64,000 bases of DNA from Ophthalmolycus amberensis (Eukaryota; Chordata; Actinopteri; Perciformes; Zoarcidae): NCBI GenBank assembly GCA_024529925.1, contig JAFEUB010000846.1:1427001-1491000 (forward strand). The letters are read 5' to 3'. Positions 41,896-51,500 of this stretch are shown in pieces. The notes beneath the pieces are model-generated. The model saw nothing but the letters and a program-made list of their open reading frames with translations. It was not told the origin of the DNA and did not search any database. Position numbers and translations under genes: made by a program. Position 1 is the stretch's first letter. Every line of letters begins with the position of its first letter.

Positions 41896-44800
41896 GAGTG
41901 ATTTCCAGGCTATTATTACTACAGGCCTATTATCGGTGTTGTACGGGCCCCAGCGACTGAAGTCATAATTACTGGCTGCCAGTCGTACTGTGCTTCTTTG
42001 TGCCTGCTGCCTGTTCTTGAGGGTTTAATAACTCCCTGCAGCACTGGTTAAATAATGTAATTGTTTAATCTCCACAGTTCTCAGAGAGACAGAAACACAC
42101 TGCCAAAGAAAGGATTTATGGTAAGTGGACACACACATACAGCGCCACACACACATACACGCTCTTATACTCAACACTGTCATGCACCGATAGTTTGACG
42201 CACATACACAGATTGAAAAGAATCCTCAGTGAATTACAGATTGTGTTTATCCTCATTGCCCCTGTCACTTGTATTCTAAAAGTCCTGCTTTGATCCCCCC
42301 CAAAATCTCATTGTGTCCCACTGCCAACATTTTGTTTGTCATTCCACATGTTGGAAGATATTGGCACTTGGTTATACTTTATTTTACCCTCCACATTTAG
42401 CGTTTAACAGCGGTTTATAAACATTTAAACAATATAAGGTCTTCATCAAGTTCAGCAACTCCTCCTGTGAAGCATCCACAACTAGATGCTGGTAATATAT
42501 ACAGATAATAAATGACCATGTTTACATGTGAGCAAACGCACACGTAATACTAAAAAATCTTCAAAGAAGTTTAAAATACTCTACCTCCTTAATAAACAGT
42601 TGTTGTAAAAATGTCCTCATATCTGTTCATAACTAGATATTAATGTGTTATTAAAATGTATTATATGTTTATATCCTGTTATAGATGACAGAGGGTTTAA
42701 AATAAAGTTAATTTTTTTATTCTACTTCTTTTCATAACTCTTTCATTTGACTTTGGGTACTTCTTGTGTGTTCACTGTAAGATAGCATTTAAAATGATGT
42801 TCCTTAATGCCCTCAGACTTTTATACAACACTGTACATTCATTTTATTACGTATCAACAGATTTTAATACATAACAACAGATCTATAATGACTGAAAGTT
42901 TCTTTGTTTTCTATTAGTGACCCTGACTTTGCCTTCTGTTTGTGTAGTTTCAGCGGGGCCTCCCAGGTTGAGGAGGAAGGGAAGGAGAAAGGAGAGAGGA
43001 GACACTCTCATACTATTCTCAGTATCACCGACTCGCTCACTCTTCCCCTGCTGTCCTCGCCCACCTCCTTACCCCGCACCTCTAAGACCAGTATGGGTGA
43101 GTTTAAACCCATGGACGCACCGCACCCTTAAAAGAGTACTGTCTAGAATAGCACTACACTAATTATGTATTTCATGTATAACATCGCTAACTCTCTTTCC
43201 TTTGACCCCTCTGCTCTCTTACTAGTACCCAGCCCTGTCGGCGGACCTCCGAGGATGACTCGTTCCAACAGTATCCCAACACACGATGCCTCTCTGGAGC
43301 TGTACGGAGCATCTCCGCTGGGCAGCACCCTCTCATTGGCTGAACGCCCCCGCAGCATGGGAATGGTTCGCTCCGGATCCTTCAGGGACAAGGAGCCCGA
43401 TGAGGGTAAGCCCTCTGAATTATTTCAATATCTGTTGTATGAAAACCGTCCAGTGTTGTTGTGCAACTCAGTTTCTAATTGGTTTATTTTGTTGCTCTTA
43501 ATTATCTCTTTTCAGTTCATGGGTCTGTTCTTTCTCTGGCGTCTAACGCCTCGTCAAGCTACTCCTCGGTGAGTGTGGGCGGCATGCAGACTCAGGTAGC
43601 TACACTTCAGTGTGTGTTGTGGTGTATCTATGTTTGAGTGGGTGTAGATGTTTGTCTGTACAGTGATGCTTTACTCTCATTTCAAACTTTAAAAAGAGAC
43701 AAGACTTTCTCCCAAGGTATTGAAGATATATCATATTAGTCTCCTCTCCTCTCCTCTCCTTTTGTCTTCTCTAACATCTTGACTTTTATCCCCCCTGCTT
43801 ACAAAGGCTGAGGAAAGGATTCAGGGAGAGGTAAGTGTGTTCTTTCCTGCTCTTTCTTCTTTTCTGTCTCTGTTTCTGACCTTTCATCCATCGCTCTCAT
43901 CTCTGTTGTCTGTGGGAGAATCAAGTCCGTCATTTTTTTCCATGAACAACATCCACTCCAAGTCACTCGTGTAATGTCAGCCATTGTCAGCTGAAGAAAC
44001 TGTGTTTTCCTTCTCGTGTAACGTATCTGTTTTTCCTCACAGCAAATCCGTAAACTGAGGAGGGAGCTGGAATCGTCGCAGGAGAAGGTGTCTAATCTGA
44101 CGACACAGCTGACAGTAAACGTATGTAGTGTTTGTCTTCTATCTTACTAATCATTAATAAATGGCAGCGCCCACAGGTATATGAACCGAAGAATGTATTT
44201 TCCTTTGTAGCAGTCTTACAATTTCCTCTTAAAATATGCAAATTCTAACATTCTATCCCCAAGTGGATTTAATCTTTCCCTCTCATATATGTCCCTCACA
44301 AGGAAAATATATTTTAAATAAACAATCAAACGAAAAGATGGCTGGGGCTGCCAACCATATAATGTAAGTCAAATGTAAGGGAAAGAGTCAAATAAAAAAA
44401 ATGTACCAGATAACAAATCATAAGCATAAAGTTGCTTCCAACCACACTTCAATCTATTTGAATGACATTCGCCATAATTAAAACTACTAAATATACCTTT
44501 CACCTCGAGGCAACACATTTGTAGTAGCCCCTCCCTCCAATTTTACACCCTAATACTTGTCATTCATCGAGATGAACTGTCCACCTCAATGACATCTACC
44601 CTGAGGCAGAGGTAACTGATACTAATAAACGACAGACGACATACTAAAGACATCACCTGTGTTAAGTCAGGGTGCCTTCAACTGTTTTTTCTTTTTCTTA
44701 CTGCTTTATGTAAAAGCAGAATTGTATAGCACATTAAACTTTATTCACTTCATGTTAGTGTGTCCTACTAAAAAGTAGTATCTGTTCACTGTTAAATAGA

Positions 44801-45268
44801 GCTCTATTGTTGTCCAAAAATATTAAAAACACGTCAACGAGCCACACTGTTGCATTGGGTGACATTTTCTGTTACTATGATGAACGCGGGCGCTGCGAAA
44901 CATACTCGCTACTACACCAAAATCTGAAGCTGAAAATAGACAACGTTGAGTAATGTTTTTTAATAGTTACAGTGGCCAGCTGTTATAGAAACTACACTGT
45001 ATATTCATGACCCTTTTTTAAAGATTTGAGTACCTGCCAGCAACTCAAATCCTCTCTCAGCGTTCCTTCACAAACACTTTATTTCTCACACAAGACAAGA
45101 TATGTACCCTTCAGGTAAAATAGAAAAGAGATGCATAGAGAGAGATTTAAAATCCAAGCCGTGGTGTATCAGTCATAGATCATTTCTGTGCGGTCTCAGC
45201 ACGTTTCTTATCCATGTGGGGCCTGAATAATGCTTCTCCTGAACCTCTCACCAAGCCACTTAGCTTTG

Positions 45269-45338
<70 letters not shown>

Positions 45339-45473
45339 GTACCTTGCCCTTTCTCTCTACTCTACAAGGTTCTTTCTATACGACCACCATGTCAGCGTTT
45401 CCATTATTCCAAGTGCAGCAATACAGCTCACTCATTATGCATGGTTTCATCCAGCACACATCAATCAAGTATT

Positions 45474-45518
<45 letters not shown>

Positions 45519-48500
45519 ATTTTTTCATACTGTTTGACCTCATTATGCAAGGGTAGTAAAGAGGCAAAACAGATGCATGGATCACAACCTGATTATGTGC
45601 TGGATTAATGACTGTGCCGTATGCAGTACCATACTGTATTTTACATTCTATGAAAGAGGGGGAAAGCAATTTTCCCTTCCTGCTCAGGTGTGTGAGAGAT
45701 TAGGGAGGAGGAGAATTTTCCACAGCCTTTGTGTGTTATTCGTCCTTTTAGCATCTCCTAAACAAGTGATAAATGGCAGAGGAAATCTATTGAATCTATT
45801 CCTGTAATTACATTTTTATTAGTTAGTGTCTACATGTAAATGATGCTGTCACAGACTGTTAATATGGATACATAAAATAATAATTACCTGTTAAACGAAA
45901 ATGTATTATTGCTTTTGTCTTTCATCTTTTCCAAACAGGCAAATCTGGTGGCTGCCTTTGAGCAAAGTTTGCAACTGATGACAACTCGGCTGCAGAGTCT
46001 GTCAATAACCCAGGAACAGAAGGTAACGTGACAGCCACACTTTCAACACAACAATCACAAACCTGAATTCGAGCTGCATCGCAGTCTCATAAGCAGTCCG
46101 AGCAGGCAGCGTTGTGCTAACACGGAGCGAGACGTCTTTGATCACCGCCTGCGGTGAAGAGCTGAATGTAGGTTAGAGGCCAAGGCTGCAGTCCCACAGG
46201 GTGACTTGCAGTGAGAAGAGGACAGAGGATTAATGAAAAACAACTTCGCTTTAGGCGGACTGAAATGCGCAAACAGCTTGCATGTGCACTCACACCAAAC
46301 ATCCCATTCCTGCATTCTCCAGCCTTTGTATCTGTTTTGCGGTGTATAAATTGATCAGAGCCCAAGGCAGTGTTCAGTGTGTGCATAAATGTGAGGAGTC
46401 TCTCTCAGCGCTTCATGCCTTGCTGCTCTCACTGAAAGGTCCGTCTAGACCACTCTGGAAAAAGTCTTTGTTGTTCGTGCCAGCGCATTGACCTGTGCAG
46501 CTCAGCCTGGAGCACAGGCTCTTTAACCTTGTGGAGGTGGGCCGGGCAGCTTCTATTTAGAGTGGAGTGGGATCGACTTTAGCACACAATAAGCAGCACA
46601 GAGAGTCTCTGTTGTTCTGAACTCTTTGTGCTTTAACATTGTGAGGGGATCAAGCCCGCCAGGTGTATGAGCTCGTACTGTGGGTTTGAATTGTAGTGCT
46701 TAACTAAAACATCAGACAATACTACCACTCCCCCAAAAAAATAGGAATATATCAGTTTTTATTTTAAACATTAAAAAACGTACCAAACTATCTCATCAAA
46801 ATCTTTATTTGTTTCATATGTCATTATACAATGTGAAGTGTAATACTACATAGTCATTGTCCGACTGCATTAGAAAAATATAATAATATTGGTGTGAGAT
46901 AAACGTAAAAAAGTTAAAATAGAGGTAAGTTACAGTTAAAATAAGAAAATAAATAAATAAACTGATGTGGGTATGAATAAGGTAATGATGAAACAGATAC
47001 AAACCAATTCATCCCACCCCAACTCACTGACATTTATTAAATGTGTTTGTGTAGGACACAGAGCTGTTGGATCTGAGGGAAACCATCGATGCTCTGAAGG
47101 TCAGGAATGACGAAGCCCAGGCTGTCATACAAGGAGCCTTAGACACCCCGGACAACATGAAAGGTTTGGAGATGGACCACTTGATCTTTCTGTCTTCTTC
47201 TGTCTTCTCTGCACACCGTCTCTGCACATTTGCTTCTTTTGATGTTTGATGTTTTCTTGTTTACCAGACATGCGGATTCAACGTCAGAATTCATGTGAGA
47301 GCATCTCCAGTCTCAACAGCCTGACCAGCATGTCGAGTGTGGGCAGCTTGAAGGACCAAGATGCCAAGAAGAAGAAGAAAAAGAGCTGGGTAAGAACGCA
47401 CGCTTCATACAGCATTATAGACCATCTAAAACTGCAACGCAATCCTCAAGTACCCTCGATCTCTGCTCATTGACCTCCCTAAACGACTGATTGGCACCCT
47501 GTGTCTATGAATATTAAATTTGAACGGATGTAATTCAGTTAGAGTGGCAATCAGCAGACACGATGATCTCAGTTTAATCACCAACGTTTATAAATTGCAG
47601 TTCTCAAATTGTCTTTCTGCTCATTTGAACCATGCTTTGTTGTGTATTTTGTTCTTAAAAACATTAATAATTAAAACATCATTGCAATTTTGTACAACTT
47701 TACCAAGTAAACTGACCCAGCTAGGTTCTTAATCTGCAAAAACATGCACTAACTATTCTTTGATCTATTTGCAGAAAATTAAGCATGAAGGAATAGTTTC
47801 TCATTTTGGGAAATACACTTATATCTTCCCAAAAGTTGCAATCACTCTCATATCTGTCTGTTGAAATTAAGCCTCTTAGCTTAGCTTAGCTTAGCTTAGC
47901 ATAAAGGAAACAGCTAGCCTGGCTCATTCCTAGCAACCTCACAGTTATGACAATACACCAGAAAGTGTGTTGGTGATTTTAGGTGGTGCTGTTTCCCCCT
48001 TATGCTAAGCTAAACTAATATTTTACAGACAGACATGAGAGTGGTATCGATCTTCTCATCTTACTCATGACAAGAAATTCAATAAGTGTTACCAAAGATG
48101 ACAAACCCCACCTTTCATTTTTAGCATTTGTCATCTTGATAACAATCCTAATCCTTTTTTCTTTACTTCATTTATTAATTGATGCAGTAACCCACTGAAT
48201 ATTGGTTTAATCGTCTGTCTCTCCCTCGTTCTCGCTCATCCTCTCTGTCTGTGTAGCTGAGGAGCTCCTTCAACAAGGCATTCAGCATTAAGAAAGGCTC
48301 CAAAACATACTCAGACATTGAGGAAATTGCCACACCCGACTCCTCAGCTCCCAACTCCCCAAAGATGCTCCATGAGGGGGCAGAAGAAGTAGAAAGCCAG
48401 TTCTCATCCCTCAAAACATCGGCCTCTGCTACCTCTTCTGTGTAAGTACACAAACGCCTTACTCCACCTCTTAGCTCAATAGTGAATTAGACAGTTTAGA

Positions 48501-51500
48501 CTTCATGGGGGCCTGGCCCTGATGAGTGCATTGTTCTCCTCCAGGATCATGGAGACTACTGAAGAGGGAGACGATGACGAAACGGCGGTATCGGACTTAC
48601 GCTCAGAACTCTGGGTGAAAGAGAGAGAACTGACAGACATCCGACTGGAGGCCTTAAGCTCTGCACATCATCTGGAGCAGCTCCGGGAAGCCATGAACAG
48701 CATGCAGGTTTGTTTTGCCTGCGTGTGCATATTCAGTAAAGTCAATACCTGAAGTATAAATGATATCTTAAAATAACTTCAAATGTTTACCTTCCTATGA
48801 CCTAGTCAACAGTGGAGAACCTGAAGACGGAGAATGACCATTTAAAAACGGGCTCCGGTTCCACCTCCCAGCCTTCAGGCCTGGCGTCTCTCCTCGGGCC
48901 CTCACTGAGGCAGCCGATGAGCATGTCCCTCACCAAGTCCTTCAGTCTCAGTCTGAATGATTGTAAAGATCCAGGTAAGAGACACATTTGGAATTCCACC
49001 TATTTTCAGTTCACGCACATGCACAGTATACATACAAATTATATTTCTATACTCTTTTCATCCATTTTTATTCCTTCAATCTTTTCAGACGTGTCTTCAG
49101 TTGATGCATTAAGTGTGTCTTCCCAGCGGGATGAGGAATGTGCACGCGTGCTTGTCCGCATCGGAGATCAAGTAGAGGTAAACACAGAACACCTTTTAAA
49201 TAGACGCAATGTCCAATGATGTCAGCAGCATTAAATCGAGCAGCTGGGAGATTGTGCACTCATTCCCTCTCTCTGTCTTTGTAGGACAGTAAACAGCAGC
49301 AGGAGTTCTACCTCGGCTCAGTGCTGGTCAGTGCGAGCACTAGCTGGCCCGCTCTCGACTCTATGATATCTAAGACTTTCAAGGTAAGTCTCACTGCGTT
49401 GACATTAGTGGTTCTAACAAATAGTGTGTAGCTGTGTTTTGATAGGTCAGTCCTTACTTATTTCCTTTTTTTGTTTTTCTCCAGGACTACCTGACTCAAG
49501 TGGACCCGACTGCCAGCCTGGGTCTGACCTGTGATTCGCTGCACATGTTCCAGCTGTGCCCGGGAGTGCAGAGGGTGATGGGAGGGGACAAACCACAAGC
49601 CGCACCTTATCGTTGTTTCAGCAGCGGTTCAGCTAAAATACTTGTCACTTTGAAAGGTTAGTGAGTGTCCTCGACTGATGTTAGAAACCATACTAGTAAC
49701 TTAAAATTGAGTATAATCCACTTTCATTTGGATTTATTTCCTATCTTTTAAAGCAGCCACTTGTCTCTGGTTTATTTGAGTAGTTTTACAGAGTGCTTTT
49801 TGCCCTCATTTTACTTTTTGACATTTTTTGATGCAATAGTGCTCATGAATGCACCAATAGGGAGAGTTTTCTAAACAGTCCCTGGCCGCTCAACACTGTA
49901 CTGCCTTGTAGTGATTACTCAGCTTTGGCAAAAAAAATAAGGCAACAAAATCTATATTGTGACGGTTTTTCTCACTCTACAGACTCAATTTCATTTTTCC
50001 ACCTGAGAGAAATTAAAAGAAACCAGTTTGTGTGTAGATGGTAGGACATTTTAAAACAATTGCTTTGCTTCTGATGTGAAATGACACGCTATTTGTAGAT
50101 AAAGGGTTAAAACATGAAAAAGCATCAGCATTTCCATGTTTTTCACATACCATGTTCACAAGTATTTAATAGTAAATATTACCGGTATGTAAATCCAATT
50201 GCTTCTCCGCTCTCTCTCGCTCTTCCCTGTGTCTGCCTCTCTCTAGGTCTCAGAGAAAAATGTGTTGACTCACTAGTGTTTGAGACTCTGATTCCTAAGC
50301 CGATGATGCTGCACTACATCAGCTTGCTGCTGAAGCACAGGCGTTTGGTTCTGTCTGGGCCAAGTGGGACAGGAAAGACTTATCTGGCTCAGCGTCTGGC
50401 CCACTTCCTTCTCCAGCGCAGCCGGACTGAGTCGTCCGAGGCCGACCATGAGACGTGCCTCCTCGGTCGCAGCGCTGCTGTCACCTTCAACATGCATCGT
50501 CAGTCCCAGAAGGTAGCGCGTGACGCTGGATTTTTGTCAGACCGTTATCTTGAAGTCCTTTTTCTATACAAATGTGGATCTCTGCACACAGAACATATGA
50601 ATTCACCTGTCCTTTCTTCAACAGGAGTTGCAGTTGTATCTGTCCGATCTTGCAAATCAGATTGACAGAGAGAGTGGAGGAGAACTGCCGCTGGTTGTTA
50701 TTATAGATGACATTAGTGATTCAGCAGCCATCACTGAGCTTGTTAATGGAGCACTCACCTGCAAGTATCACAAATGGTGAGTCTCTTCAAACAGTTACGC
50801 TGTTTCACTAAATTTCACTTGAATATTTCATGAAAGTACATAATATCCCCTGTTGATGTTTCAGTCCTTACATCATTGGGACAACCAATCAGCCTGTGAA
50901 GATGTCCTCTAACCACAGTCTACACCTTAGCTTCAGGTGAGTGCAAAGAACATGTTTACCTTGCCTCCTCTTATTTTGACACATTTAAATACAAAATGAA
51001 GCTTTCATATAGAGTAAAAGTAACGTTTTTTTGCATATGACGACAGGATGGTGATGTTCTCCAACAACGTGGAACCGGCTAACGGGTTCCTGCTGAGGTA
51101 CCTGCACCGTAAAGCTGTGGAAGCCTACCAGGAGAAGGAGCAGGACTCTGCACGCCACCAGGGTCTTCTCCGAGTGTTGGACTGGATCCCTCAGCTCTGG
51201 TACCACCTCCACACTTTCCTGGAGAAACACGGCACTTCAGACTTCCTCATAGGTGAGAGACAGCTGACAGGGTTAAAGCGGAAAACAGGGAACATGGGGG
51301 GATAATTGGATTGGGAAAAAGAGATTGGTTAACATGGAATGTTGCCTTCTTTCAGGTCCCTGCTTCTTCCTATCATGCCCAGTATCAGTGGCAGAGTTCA
51401 GGCAGTGGTTCATTGACCTGTGGAACCACTCAATCATACCGTACCTGCAGGAGGGAGCCAAAGACGGCATTAAGGTGAGCACACGGATATCCTGCATAGT

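Larger units (their letters stand above)
44121..45938 (+). other. nav1: nav1 intron 12 of window
   Basis: Contains a repeat related to the one near 784 (44,804-44,890 and beyond), a (CA)33 and a complementary (GT)21. No exon seen. Confidence 0.8.
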
